Positions 54,897-63,979 of a stretch of 64,000 nucleotides of DNA are shown one piece after another. The stretch comes from Methanomicrobiales archaeon (GTDB lineage Archaea; Halobacteriota; Methanomicrobia; Methanomicrobiales; Methanospirillaceae). The stretch is from NCBI GenBank assembly GCA_022841205.1, contig JALHCK010000001.1, positions 172,468-236,467 of the forward strand, written 5' to 3'. The position numbers were made by a program, and so were the translations under genes. Position 1 is the stretch's first letter; each line of letters opens with the position of its first letter. The notes below the pieces were generated by a model that saw only the letters and a program-made list of their open reading frames with translations, was not told the origin of the DNA and did no database searches.

Positions 54897-55684
54897 CCTT
54901 CTCCCAGAGCGATATAGAGGGCGGCAATCATAATATCTGCGATGGATCCGGGGTTGATACCGGCATTGATGCATTCCTGATCAAAGGTGACCAGGTCCCG
55001 CAACCCATTTCTGACATCCTGTGCCTTCTGCATTACCTCCCAGGCGGTATCTTTCCCATGCTTCTTGATGATAAATGTATCAGGTTCTGTTGCAAGAAGG
55101 TTGAGGAATGTCTGAACAATGGAATCACGACCACAACCATATGCTTTCAGGAGGTCAGCCCCCCGTCGCGTCAGCTGGAAACCGTTAATCCATTCCCTGG
55201 CCACCATATCATTCTTCGCCGAATAGAGCATGATATCAAAAAGGGTCATTCCCTGCTGCCGGATGATATCGCAGGAATGTGGATCGGTGACGTCAAGGTC
55301 GTTACCCGTAATAACCCGAACTTTGGTCTTCCCAAACGCCGTGTAGAAAAGGACCGCATCCTCCACGGTAGTCTCCCTCACAACCCTTTCCGCTCCCGGG
55401 ATGTCACCCCCCATGATCAGAGGCATCAGGAGGATGAATGCACCAAAATGAGTATTTCCCCCGGAATGCACGCTGGTGCGTTCAACTGCGTCGAGTATGA
55501 GGGATCCAATCCCCCCCACCGCCCGTTCGGCACGATCAAGAGCCGGCCGGGCCAGGATGGTTGATGCCAGGAAATGCTCGACCCTTGTCGTCTCGTAATC
55601 ATGGCACCGGTCTACATTGCCCGGTTTTGGAAAGGCACAGACTTCCAGCATCATGGCAAGCTGGGCCTGTTCAGCACGGGTCAT
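54878..55684 (-). CDS. CitG/MdcB-like triphosphoribosyl-dephospho-CoA synthase homologue
   Basis: A 268-residue helical protein of the CitG/MdcB family. The signs are AFPKPGNVDRCHDYETT with the PGNV motif, the GGNTHFGAFILLMPL segment, and FDQECINAGINPGSIADIM near the C-terminus. In bacteria the family makes the prosthetic group of citrate or malonate enzymes; methanogens lack those, so a different phosphoribosyl-transfer or cofactor step is likely. It overlaps mmp9 by 14 bases and the DUF447 gene by 19. Confidence 0.78.
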   Translation of the reverse strand: MTRAEQAQLAMMLEVCAFPKPGNVDRCHDYETTRVEHFLASTILARPALDRAERAVGGIGSLILDAVERTSVHSGGNTHFGAFILLMPLIMGGDIPGAERVVRETTVEDAVLFYTAFGKTKVRVITGNDLDVTDPHSCDIIRQQGMTLFDIMLYSAKNDMVAREWINGFQLTRRGADLLKAYGCGRDSIVQTFLNLLATEPDTFIIKKHGKDTAWEVMQKAQDVRNGLRDLVTFDQECINAGINPGSIADIMIAALYIALGEGWIWDC

Positions 55685-56807
55685 TGTTATCCCTGAAAAG
55701 TCGTTTTATCAGCGTGTTGGCAAGCTCGCGTTTCAGGCGCATATACTCCTGGTTCGATACACCTGCCTGGCGGAGGGTAAGGTTACGGAACATGCAGGGC
55801 GAGCTGTCTTTGCAGCACCATGAAAGGCTGCCGAAACATGTCTGTTTTCCCTCCTCAAGTTTCGTTCCCTTCACAGCATCCATCTTGATTGCCACGTACT
55901 CCTCGCGGGTCAGACCTGCCCGTTCGAGGGTGGGTATAAGGGGGCAGTTCTTGACTGGCATGCAGCAGAATGCCAGAGCACGGAGATCGCCACCCCTGCA
56001 TAACTGTTTAGGGGAATTATACCACCCATGTTCATCGGCATACCGGGTAATTGCCGCATCGAGCCCTGCAAGAGTTCGCTCATCAGACTTACGGGCAAGG
56101 GAGACCATGTCCGCTCCATGGGAGAGCATCTCCTTCATCCGCTCAAAAGTGTTGATTGAATTGTTTGCGATCAGGATGAGCGGGCAGCTGTTACGAATCT
56201 GGCGAACCTTCTGGTATCCGAAATCCATGAGATCGACATGGAGAATGTCTGCACCGGCATGCCACAGGTCGGCGGCAAGGGCCCTGTCATCCCGGTGCAC
56301 GCCGGCCCGGATCTTGACCGAGACGGTGACGTTTTCCTGCTTGAGCGCTTTCACGGTCCCAACGAGTGCTTCCGGGTTATGCAGGAAATGTTCACCACAA
56401 CCTGCCTGTACCATCGGTTCCTGGCGGCAGTGTGCATCGATCTCGTAAATGATCCTGGACCCAAACTCCCTGGCGACTGCCTGGTATGACTCCGGTGCCC
56501 CTCCCCTCAGGTTTACGCCGCAGATGACATCGGTCTCCTCGATCAACCGTATCTGGTGCGCGATATCGGTGAGTGGATCATCTGAAATGAATTCTTTTCT
56601 CCCCTGCCTGACCATTTCATGTGATGCCTGTATGGCAGGTCCGTCAATCGAGTAACCGCCGATAAATGCTGCTCCGACATGGTCTTTCCGGGCCACAACA
56701 TATTCACCATCAACCCACCCGGCCATAGAGGCGATTGCTACAGGGGTCCGGACGACCCTGTCGTTCAGTACGATACCAAACCGCTCAAAATATTCTGTGT
56801 TGTCCAT
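55671..56807 (-). CDS. Methanogenesis marker 9-type Dus-like protein
   Basis: A 378-residue protein. The N-terminal part is a TIM barrel like that of tRNA-dihydrouridine synthases (VVRTPVAIASMAGWVDGEYV, VCGVNLRGGAPE-type region, VTVSVKIRAGVHRDD). The C-terminal 100 residues carry many cysteines (AFCCMPVKNCPLIPTL, TCFGSLSWCCKDSSPCMFRN) and match the conserved domain known as methanogenesis marker 9. A flavin and at least one Fe-S cluster are likely. Its role in methanogenesis is not known. A GTG at 56837 is an alternative start. It leads the operon with the CitG-like and DUF447 genes. Confidence 0.78.
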   Translation of the reverse strand: MDNTEYFERFGIVLNDRVVRTPVAIASMAGWVDGEYVVARKDHVGAAFIGGYSIDGPAIQASHEMVRQGRKEFISDDPLTDIAHQIRLIEETDVICGVNLRGGAPESYQAVAREFGSRIIYEIDAHCRQEPMVQAGCGEHFLHNPEALVGTVKALKQENVTVSVKIRAGVHRDDRALAADLWHAGADILHVDLMDFGYQKVRQIRNSCPLILIANNSINTFERMKEMLSHGADMVSLARKSDERTLAGLDAAITRYADEHGWYNSPKQLCRGGDLRALAFCCMPVKNCPLIPTLERAGLTREEYVAIKMDAVKGTKLEEGKQTCFGSLSWCCKDSSPCMFRNLTLRQAGVSNQEYMRLKRELANTLIKRLFRDNNDPC

Positions 56808-56865
56808 AAGATACTCGTATCCGCTATCCGGGATCACACGGAATTGCTTACATAATTCATTGTGG

Positions 56866-56878
56866 GATCATATAAAGC
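56866..56878 (-). promoter_or_regulatory. TATA box for the mmp9 operon
   Basis: The minus strand reads GCTTTATATGATC, centred near 56873. Transcription would begin around 56847. This gives a leader of about ten bases to the GTG at 56837 or forty to the ATG at 56807. Confidence 0.5.
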
Positions 56879-57007
56879 GTTGTAATTCCCTGTCTGAAGT
56901 TTCCGACGGGACGCCATCATTTCCCCCACCTGGAATGCAGGGGTTATGTGTGAGGACGAGGTTAATTGAGTAACCGTTTTACCCTTTCCCGTATTACATG
57001 GTATTAT

Positions 57008-57409
57008 ATGAGCAGGAAAGGCATCTTACTCGTCGGACATGGGAGCAAACTCCCTTATAATAAAGAACTTGTTGAAGAAACTGCATCCCTCATCTCCAGA
57101 AAGCATCCGGATTTCATCGTAAAGTGCGGCTTCATGAATATGAACAAACCCTCCATAGAAGACTCGATGAATGAATTCAAGTCCGAAGCAATCGACGTTT
57201 TGGTGGTGGTCCCCCTCTTCCTGGCCAAGGGTATCCACATCCTCAAGGACATTCCCACCATAATGGGCCTCCCCGAAGGCGAAAAAAGAGGTAGCTTCAG
57301 AATGAACGGGAGAACCATCCCCCTCCTCTATGCTGACCCAATCGGCAGCGATCCGCTCCTTGCTGATCTCATGATAAAAAATGCCGAGCAGGCCCTCTTC
57401 ACCATCTAA
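57008..57409 (+). CDS. cfbA: Sirohydrochlorin nickel-chelatase CfbA
   Basis: This 133-residue class II chelatase (CbiX-short type) inserts nickel into sirohydrochlorin, the first step toward F430. It begins with LLVGHGSKLPYNKEL, where the His is metal-binding. The second metal-binding segment reads FLAKGIHILKDIP; the usual AHGIH is AKGIH here, so one His is replaced while the other remains. The ATG at 57008 is chosen since the family starts directly before ILLVGHGS. It opens the cfbA-cfbE-cfbD-cfbB cluster and lies six bases before cfbE. Confidence 0.9.
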   Translation: MSRKGILLVGHGSKLPYNKELVEETASLISRKHPDFIVKCGFMNMNKPSIEDSMNEFKSEAIDVLVVVPLFLAKGIHILKDIPTIMGLPEGEKRGSFRMNGRTIPLLYADPIGSDPLLADLMIKNAEQALFTI

Positions 57410-57415
57410 CCCTTT

Positions 57416-58609
57416 ATGAGGCTCCTCGTCCTTGATACTATCCACGGAGGGAGAGAACTTGCAGGATACCTCCGAGAACAGGGCCATTTTGTGGATGCTG
57501 TCGATGTTTACAGGAACAGCAGCGTCATAGATGCCGAAACCGCCCTGCACCGGGATTACGACCTGGTGATAGCGCCCGTCCACCTCCCGGCCAGACACCC
57601 TTTACTTAAAGGGCTCACTGTGCCTGTTATATCTCATCACCAGGCCGTTCGCTGGATTCTCGGAAACCGCGTGCCGTCACCAATGGTGGAAATTACCGGT
57701 ATGCGAGGCAAGACCACTACGGCAAGTGCTTTTACCGAACTTATGGATGGCCCCGGAATCCTTAATATTTCAGCAGGGATGTTCCGTTACCCTGAAAAGG
57801 AAAAGATTGGACCCGGAAGCATCACTCCCGCGGCAATCGTTCATGCATCACGGGAAGCCCTGCGAATCGGAGGATGGCTGGTGGCTGAAATATCACTCGG
57901 TTTCATCGGTTCAGGAGACCTCGGGATTCTCACCTCAAAAGACGATTACCTGATTGCGGGAAAAACCCGTCATGCATTTCTGGAAAAGGTCCGTTCTGGT
58001 CAGGGGATGGCCCCCCTCGTGGTCGCCCCGGCGATCTCCATGCCCGGGGCGCTTTCCTGCACGGATGTAGTCGCAATAGATGGTGATTCGTGTTCCTGTC
58101 TGAAGCAGAGGGATTCCATGGGCTTTCGGAATCCACTCCTCCTTCTTGATGCTTACCGGACTCCGCTTATGCTTGCCGCTGCCGCAGGATGCCTGCTCTC
58201 CCGGGATATTTCACGACTTTCGTCATTCAAGGCCATCCCGGGTCGCATGTCCTCATCATGGGAAGGAGATGTCCTGACGGTCGATAATTCAAATTCCGGT
58301 ACCAATGCAGAAGGAGCCTGTACAGCCGCAGAGTATGCCCGAAAGATCTGCGGCGATGTGCCCCTTGTCATGGTGATCGGCAAGGAAGTGGGGGCGGTCT
58401 GTGAAGGGTTTCCTGCAACCGATGTAGAAACGGCGATTCGCAAGATAAAACCACAGCATGCAATTATTGTCGGGGAATCATATGAAAGGATTGCAGCCCC
58501 GGAGGGGACCGCCCTTTACCGGGCCCGGACCCTTGCAGAAGGACTGGATAAGGCACGCTCCAGTGCATCGCGCGGGTGTATTGTCCTCGCAGTAAAATGC
58601 TGGAGATAA
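57416..58609 (+). CDS. cfbE: Coenzyme F430 synthetase CfbE
   Basis: This 397-residue Mur-ligase-like enzyme closes the six-membered carbocyclic ring of F430 with ATP in the last step. The P-loop is GMRGKTTT (95-102), with the Mur-like middle domain WLVAEISLGFIG and the C-terminal DNSNSGTNAEG segment. Residues 1-90 form a family-specific N-terminal domain with LVIAPVHLPARHPLLKGL. It is followed five bases later by cfbD. Confidence 0.9.
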   Translation: MRLLVLDTIHGGRELAGYLREQGHFVDAVDVYRNSSVIDAETALHRDYDLVIAPVHLPARHPLLKGLTVPVISHHQAVRWILGNRVPSPMVEITGMRGKTTTASAFTELMDGPGILNISAGMFRYPEKEKIGPGSITPAAIVHASREALRIGGWLVAEISLGFIGSGDLGILTSKDDYLIAGKTRHAFLEKVRSGQGMAPLVVAPAISMPGALSCTDVVAIDGDSCSCLKQRDSMGFRNPLLLLDAYRTPLMLAAAAGCLLSRDISRLSSFKAIPGRMSSSWEGDVLTVDNSNSGTNAEGACTAAEYARKICGDVPLVMVIGKEVGAVCEGFPATDVETAIRKIKPQHAIIVGESYERIAAPEGTALYRARTLAEGLDKARSSASRGCIVLAVKCWR

Positions 58610-58614
58610 GTATC

Positions 58615-59688
58615 ATGAAATACATGCAGCCAAGACCGAGCTCGATTGTGGCAGCCCTTTACACCGCCCGGGATTTAGAAGCAGATGTCGCCATTCTCCA
58701 TGGTCCATCCGGGTGCTCGTTCAAGCATGCCCGATTGCTCGAAGAGGACGGTATTAGAGTACTCACCACCTCTCTTGCGGATCACGAGTTTATATTCGGC
58801 GGCCAGCAGCCGCTTGAAACGGTGCTCAGGTATGCAGAGGAGCACTTCTCCCCACACAGGATGGTTGTCATCGGCACGTGTGTATCCATGATTATCGGCG
58901 AGGATCTGCAATCGGCAATTACCTCCTCTGGCATCAGTACACCTACAATTGCCGTAGAGATCCATGCCGGGTATCCTGAGAACATTGATGGAGTCATTGC
59001 CACCCTTGAACCGGCTGCCGGAGCAGGATGGATATCAGAAGATGAGCTCGCCCGTCAGAAATTTTTACTGGCTGCAGCAAATGAGGTCGAACGTTTGAGG
59101 GGTGCGGCCTGCCACCCGTACATTGAACCTTCACGGGGTGACCTGAAGCACCGCGTTGCCGAGCGGCTCGTAGAACTGGCCGGATCCGGGAAAAAAGGGG
59201 TCGCCGTGATGAATGCGAAAAAGGAAACAGCTTACATGTTTGCAGATGAGCTCCTGGCCCTCAGGGATGCTTGCCCGGCCGCGGATGTCACATATGTAGC
59301 AAACCTTGAATCCCGGGGCCTTCCCAAGGTCAGGCGGGATGCGGCACGTATTCTTGATGGTATGAAGCTTCGGGGAGTCTCTCCCAAGCTGATTGGGGCT
59401 CTAGATGAGTATGGCGCCACCGGTGAATCTCTCGGCAGGTTTATCTCCGGTATTGCCCCGGACTTTGCCCTCATCGCGGGTGTTCCTCACGCCATACCCC
59501 CGGATTTCACCCGCGGCATCGAGTGTTTCTCTATCACAAACGGACCCCGCCAGGTTGCACCCCTCCGGGAACTCGGTCACCAGCATGTCGTAGTTGAAGT
59601 CGATCTCCACCCCCAGACCCTCGGTGTCCAGGATATCGTGGAAAGTGAATTCGGATCTGTTCTCAGGAGCATGCCATGCGGGCCCTGA
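58615..59688 (+). CDS. cfbD: Ni-sirohydrochlorin a,c-diamide reductive cyclase, component CfbD
   Basis: This 357-residue NifD-like protein reduces the nickel-sirohydrochlorin a,c-diamide by six electrons and forms the gamma-lactam ring, with electrons from the NifH-like CfbC. It begins with the diagnostic QPRPSSIVAALYTARDLEAD. The Fe-S cysteines are Cys34 (HGPSGC) and Cys89 (IGTCVSMIIGEDL); a first cysteine such as that of NifD is absent, as expected for the homodimeric CfbD cluster. The start at 58615 lies just after the cfbE stop; the frame is open 39 bases earlier inside cfbE. It overlaps cfbB by 13 bases. Confidence 0.92.
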   Translation: MKYMQPRPSSIVAALYTARDLEADVAILHGPSGCSFKHARLLEEDGIRVLTTSLADHEFIFGGQQPLETVLRYAEEHFSPHRMVVIGTCVSMIIGEDLQSAITSSGISTPTIAVEIHAGYPENIDGVIATLEPAAGAGWISEDELARQKFLLAAANEVERLRGAACHPYIEPSRGDLKHRVAERLVELAGSGKKGVAVMNAKKETAYMFADELLALRDACPAADVTYVANLESRGLPKVRRDAARILDGMKLRGVSPKLIGALDEYGATGESLGRFISGIAPDFALIAGVPHAIPPDFTRGIECFSITNGPRQVAPLRELGHQHVVVEVDLHPQTLGVQDIVESEFGSVLRSMPCGP

Positions 59689-61073
59689 TGATCTCCGGTG
59701 ATCGCTCGGGCAGCGGGAAGACAAGCATCACACTGGCCATCGCCGCACTGCTCTCGAAGCGGATGACCGTCCAGACCTACAAGGTCGGGATGGATTATAT
59801 CGACCCTTCGTACCTCTCCGGGGTCACGGGGCGCCCCTGCAGAAACCTCGACAGCTTCGTGATGAATGGTGATGAAATACAGCAGATCTTCGCACACGGA
59901 TCCCGGGGAGCGGATCTCGCGCTTGTTGAAGGAGTGCGGGGTCTCTACGAGGGTGCTGAATCGTTTGGGGACTCCGGAAGCAGTGCATCGATCGCAAAAC
60001 AACTGGGACTCCCTGTTGTTCTCGTGATGAATGCACGAAGCGTCACCCGGAGTGCAGCAGCGATGGTCAGGGGGTTTCAGATATTCGACCCCCGGGTCGA
60101 TATCCGGGGGGTAATCCTCAACAATGTTTCCGGAAATAAGCACATCCGGAAAGCAACTGAAGCAATCGAGCACCACTGCAGGATCCCGGTAATAGGGGCC
60201 ATACCCCGGATGCCTGATATGGGACTTACCATGCGGCACCTTGGGCTGGTGCCGTTCCGCGAGGGGAGGGTCGATCCCCTTTTTGAAGAGAAGATCGCTG
60301 CCCTTGCCGAACAGATATCCGCCCACATCGATCTTGAGGCCTTGCTCAGTCTGGCTGCCCAGTGGAACCCCGCCGCATCGCATGCGGATACAATCTTCCA
60401 GAAGCACGATTCATCCGGAGTCAGGTTAGGCATAGCCCTCGATGAAGCCTTCAATTTTTATTATTCGGACCTCTTTGATATCCTCCCTGTGCTCGGTGCG
60501 GACTGGATCCCCTTCAGCCCGCTCCGGGCCCGGCTTCCTGATGCTGACGGGTATATCTTTGGTGGAGGATACCCGGAGCTCTTTTTACCGGAGCTGGAAG
60601 GAAACGATCGTATGCGTGAAGCTGTCGCGGAACAATCAAGGGCAGGTTTCCCCATCTATGCAGAATGCGGCGGCCTTATGTACCTGACCGATACCGTCCT
60701 GCTGAAGAAAGGCTGGCAGGGAAGGGATCGCGAAGAATCGTTTACTATGTGCGGCGTCTTTCCCGGAAAAACGATCATGCCTTCCCGCCGGATAATCAGC
60801 TATGTGGAAGGCGAGAGTCTTGGGCAAAATCCCCTCGGAGCAGGACATTTCAGGGGGCATGAGTTCCATTACTCAGATGTCGCCCTCTCTCCGGAAACGA
60901 AGTATTCCTACCTCCTTTCACGCGGGGATGGGATCTGCGACAACCGGGATGGCGCGGTTACCGGAAATACCCTCGGCTCCTACACGCACCTCCACCCTGT
61001 CACATCACGGGCGCTACTTGCAGGGTTCATCGGGACCTGCCACCGGTTGTCCGCGAACCGAAGCAGCAGGTAA
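59676..61073 (+). CDS. cfbB: Ni-sirohydrochlorin a,c-diamide synthase CfbB
   Basis: A 465-residue amidotransferase of the CbiA/CobB family that converts the a and c acetates of Ni-sirohydrochlorin to amides with glutamine and ATP. The N-terminal ATPase has SGDRSGSGKTSIT (7-19) and QTYKVGMDYIDPSYL. The C-terminal glutaminase has the nucleophile Cys331 in YAECGGLMYLTD and HFRGHEFHYSD with a catalytic-type His. The same family acts on cobyrinate in B12 synthesis; the neighbouring cfb genes decide for F430. It is the last gene of the cluster. Confidence 0.9.
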   Translation: MRALMISGDRSGSGKTSITLAIAALLSKRMTVQTYKVGMDYIDPSYLSGVTGRPCRNLDSFVMNGDEIQQIFAHGSRGADLALVEGVRGLYEGAESFGDSGSSASIAKQLGLPVVLVMNARSVTRSAAAMVRGFQIFDPRVDIRGVILNNVSGNKHIRKATEAIEHHCRIPVIGAIPRMPDMGLTMRHLGLVPFREGRVDPLFEEKIAALAEQISAHIDLEALLSLAAQWNPAASHADTIFQKHDSSGVRLGIALDEAFNFYYSDLFDILPVLGADWIPFSPLRARLPDADGYIFGGGYPELFLPELEGNDRMREAVAEQSRAGFPIYAECGGLMYLTDTVLLKKGWQGRDREESFTMCGVFPGKTIMPSRRIISYVEGESLGQNPLGAGHFRGHEFHYSDVALSPETKYSYLLSRGDGICDNRDGAVTGNTLGSYTHLHPVTSRALLAGFIGTCHRLSANRSSR

Positions 61074-61083
61074 GATATAAGAG
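61072..61083 (+). promoter_or_regulatory. TATA box upstream of ilvE
   Basis: AAGATATAAGAG is centred near 61077, overlapping the cfbB stop codon. Transcription would start at about 61103, one base before the ATG at 61104, so the ilvE mRNA is probably leaderless. Confidence 0.5.
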
Positions 61084-61103
61084 AAAGGCCAAATGTAGCT
61101 CTT

Positions 61104-61973
61104 ATGATGATTTATATTGACGGCAGGTTCGTGCCCCGTGAGGAAGCGAAACTTTCTGTCTTTGACCATGGTTTTCTTTATGGAGATGGAGTTTTTGAGG
61201 GCATCCGCGCCTACAACGGGCGTGTTTTCCGACTGAGAGAGCACCTCGACCGGCTCTTTGATTCTGCCCGGACCATCGATCTTACCGTTCCGGTCTCCAA
61301 GGAAGAAATGGAAGAGATAATTCTTGAGACACTCCGGAAGAATAATCTTCGCAACGGCTATATCCGCCCGATCGTCACCAGGGGCGTTGGTGACCTCGGA
61401 CTCGATCCTCGTAAATGCCCAAAGCCTTCAATCATTGTGATAACTGTTGAATGGGGCGCCATGTATGGCGATCTTTACGAGAAAGGATTAAAGGCCATAA
61501 GCGTCTCGGTCCGTCGGAATCCTGCAGATGCGCTTCCCCCGAATGTGAAAAGCCTGAACTACCTGAACAATATTCTCGGAAAGATCGAGGCTAATTATAA
61601 GGGAGGGGATGAAGCCATCTTTTTTGATACCAATGGTTATGTTTCAGAAGGATCAGGGGATAATATATTCGTGGTAAAAAACGGTATCGTCTATACTCCT
61701 CCGACCCTTAACAACCTGCGGGGCATCACCCGTGCCGTGGCTCTCGAGATCTGTCAATCGATGGGAATTACCACGATCGAGCAGAACCTCGGCTATTATG
61801 ATCTGTATTCTGCCGATGAAGTGTTTGTTACCGGGACGGCAGCAGAAGTTGCCCCGATATCTCTCATTGACGGACGGGCTATCGGTACCGGGAAACCGGG
61901 TCCGGTCACCCGCCAGTTGATGGCAGCATTCAGAACGGTAACCGAGACGGAAGGAACCCCAATCTATCCCTGA
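61104..61973 (+). CDS. ilvE: Branched-chain amino-acid aminotransferase
   Basis: A 289-residue fold-IV PLP aminotransferase for valine, isoleucine and leucine. Signs are [20 protein letters not shown] at the start, the PLP-bearing Lys149 in [30 protein letters not shown] with the phosphate-binding segment, and [12 protein letters not shown]. It would finish leucine synthesis begun by leuCDB of the same window, although the genes are 20 kb apart. It has its own promoter. Confidence 0.92.
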   Translation: MMIYIDGRFVPREEAKLSVFDHGFLYGDGVFEGIRAYNGRVFRLREHLDRLFDSARTIDLTVPVSKEEMEEIILETLRKNNLRNGYIRPIVTRGVGDLGLDPRKCPKPSIIVITVEWGAMYGDLYEKGLKAISVSVRRNPADALPPNVKSLNYLNNILGKIEANYKGGDEAIFFDTNGYVSEGSGDNIFVVKNGIVYTPPTLNNLRGITRAVALEICQSMGITTIEQNLGYYDLYSADEVFVTGTAAEVAPISLIDGRAIGTGKPGPVTRQLMAAFRTVTETEGTPIYP

Positions 61974-62028
61974 TCTTCTTCCTCCACAATTTATTTTTAC
62001 GTTGACGATCAAATTAAGAGAGCACTTT

Positions 62029-62103
62029 GCTGCTATAGTGTAGTCCGGCCAATCATTTCGGCCTTTCACGCCGAAGACTGGGGTTCGAATCCCCATAGCA
62101 GCA
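62029..62103 (+). tRNA. tRNA-Glu (UUC anticodon)
   Basis: A complete cloverleaf is readable. The acceptor stem is GCTGCTA / TAGCAGC with discriminator A at 62103. The anticodon stem is TCGGC / GCCGA around the loop CTTTCAC, giving anticodon UUC for Glu. The T stem is TGGGG / CCCCA with the TTCGAAT loop. The D arm has GTAGTCCGGCC. CCA is not encoded and no intron is seen. It lies between ilvE and the insertion element. Confidence 0.93.
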
Positions 62104-62278
62104 CTCTTTATCAGTTACCATATTCCCTTGATGAAATAGCATCATTTCACCAACTTCTTCTAAGCTTGACCGGTTGATGGTCCAGGGTATATCCGCGTTT
62201 CCCCGACGGATACCACACTGACGGATATATCCTCCTTCCAAGTAACCCGAACTGAAGTTCCACAAATCGGGTTGGACC
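62104..62278. other. Spacer between tRNA-Glu and the transposase gene
   Basis: This spacer holds a short hairpin (TGAAAT / ATTTCA) near 62133-62150 and probably the left end of the insertion element. The segment CTGAAGTTCCA near 62254 resembles the reverse complement of the sequence near the right window edge (CCTGAAGCCAATTCG), possibly parts of terminal inverted repeats. The match is imperfect and the outer right end is outside the window. Confidence 0.3.
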
Positions 62279-63979
62279 CTACATTTCGCGGGTCACCCTC
62301 AAAAAATAATATTTCTGGCAAGCCGGCCCCATCAACTCAAGGATTTCTGTCACCACCTCATCCAGATTCACAATAAACCGCCGTATCTGAGAATTCACAG
62401 AGATAGTGACCTCGGCAGGCCTCATGAACAACATGAAGATCCACTTCATTGTCGGGTTCTGGATCGGCTTCTTCAACTGGTTCTTCACACTCTTCCCTGT
62501 CGCCTTCAACCTCGCCCGCAACAGCCATTCAGCAACAGAATAAACAAACAGGCACAGCACCATAATCATGGAAAGAGCACCGATCCTGCTCTCCTTTTTC
62601 AGAAATACCGGGGCGACATGGAAACTATTGTCCTTTAAAAACCGGAATCCCCGTTCCACGGACTGCTGGCCCTTGTAATACAGAAGCACCTGTTCTGCAT
62701 CAAGATCCAGGTCATTCGTCGCAACCACGAACCTGCCCAGATACGACTTCTCCTGCTCGATGACCTCGGTATTTACCTCGAGAGGAGATGCAACGGAATA
62801 GACAATCGCTACCTGATCCTGCTTTCCCGGTCGTCCTCTCTTTTTGTTCTTCTTCTTCACTGTGGGAATGACCTCGATCTTTTCTGGAGAGAGGAACGGT
62901 TGTTCCGAAAACCATCGTTCAGCGGCCATCCTCGCGTCAGGTTCACAGGCAAATTCTTTTGAACTCAGTTTTCTCCAGGATTTCTGAGCGGTCTTGAGGC
63001 GTTTATCGAGGTTTCGGACATAGGTCTTCTCCCTGGCCTGTCTCCCTTTTTCTGAAAAGACGAGAACCCATTTCTGCGGTATACCGCCATATTCCGAATA
63101 GCATTCGTGGAGATAGTATCCTTCAATATTCGCAGGGATCATCGGGACATCGGAAACCAGCAGTGACTTGACTTTATCAATAGTAGCTGGTGGACGACTG
63201 ATCCAGAACGTGTGTCTGCCCAGGGTTTTGAGGTTGTGTTCAGTGTAAAATGCACTGTCCGCAACATAGTAGGCCTTGTCTGTGATGTTCAGGTTCTCTT
63301 TTACCTTCTGGATGGTTTCCAGGGGGATTTTCTTATCTGACTCGTTGCCCGAATAGGGCTGGGTGAAGAGAGGAATTCCATGCTGGTTGGTGACCATCGC
63401 AAGGACGAACTGTTTGAGGTCCCAGCGATGGTCCTTGTTGTGACCATGTGTGATGGTGATGGTGCGAAACTCATCGTCATCGGGTTCGTACTCACCATGG
63501 ACACTGAATGTCGTGGTATCTGCATGGAGTAGATGGGTGCCAAATGCCATTTTCTCCATGACTTTGAGAACGATCTTGTTGAATAGATCTGTGGACCTGT
63601 ATTCGTAAATCCGGTCGAGTGTGCGAAGGATTGTGTCATCGGTGAAATGGTTGGGTGTAACTCCGGGTCCAAATAACTGTTCTGTGGCAAGGTTGTCAAA
63701 AAACCGCGAGAACATGTAGACACGTCGTTCGTTGAACCCGAGTCCGTTCAGGATCATGGCCTTGATGATGTCTGAATGGGAAAGCGCGTGGTTCCTTGTC
63801 TTGGGGAGTTCCTGGTCCAGTACTTGGGTGATCCCCAGTTCATCTATGATGCCTGCAACCAGTCCAAGATGGCCTATTTGCCGGGATGAGAGGTTATCTG
63901 AGGTAGTGTAAGGAATTTGCTGTAAAAGCGAAAACCCGATCCTATACAATAGCCATTCACCACTTGAAGGGAAAAACAA
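62279..63979 (-). mobile_element. IS1634-like (IS4 superfamily) insertion element transposase
   Basis: A 566-residue DDE transposase. The catalytic residues appear to be Asp154 in HADTTTFSVHG, Asp241 in YVADSAFYT and Glu442 in QQSVERGFRFLKD. The N-terminal region (LGLVAGIIDELG, HALSHSDIIKAMILNGLGFN) is the usual DUF4277-type start of this group, which is frequent in Methanomicrobiales and Methanosarcina. The gene looks intact. The annotated start is a TTG near the window edge, so the true start may lie slightly up- or downstream. The element is next to a tRNA gene and no passenger gene is seen. Confidence 0.88.
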
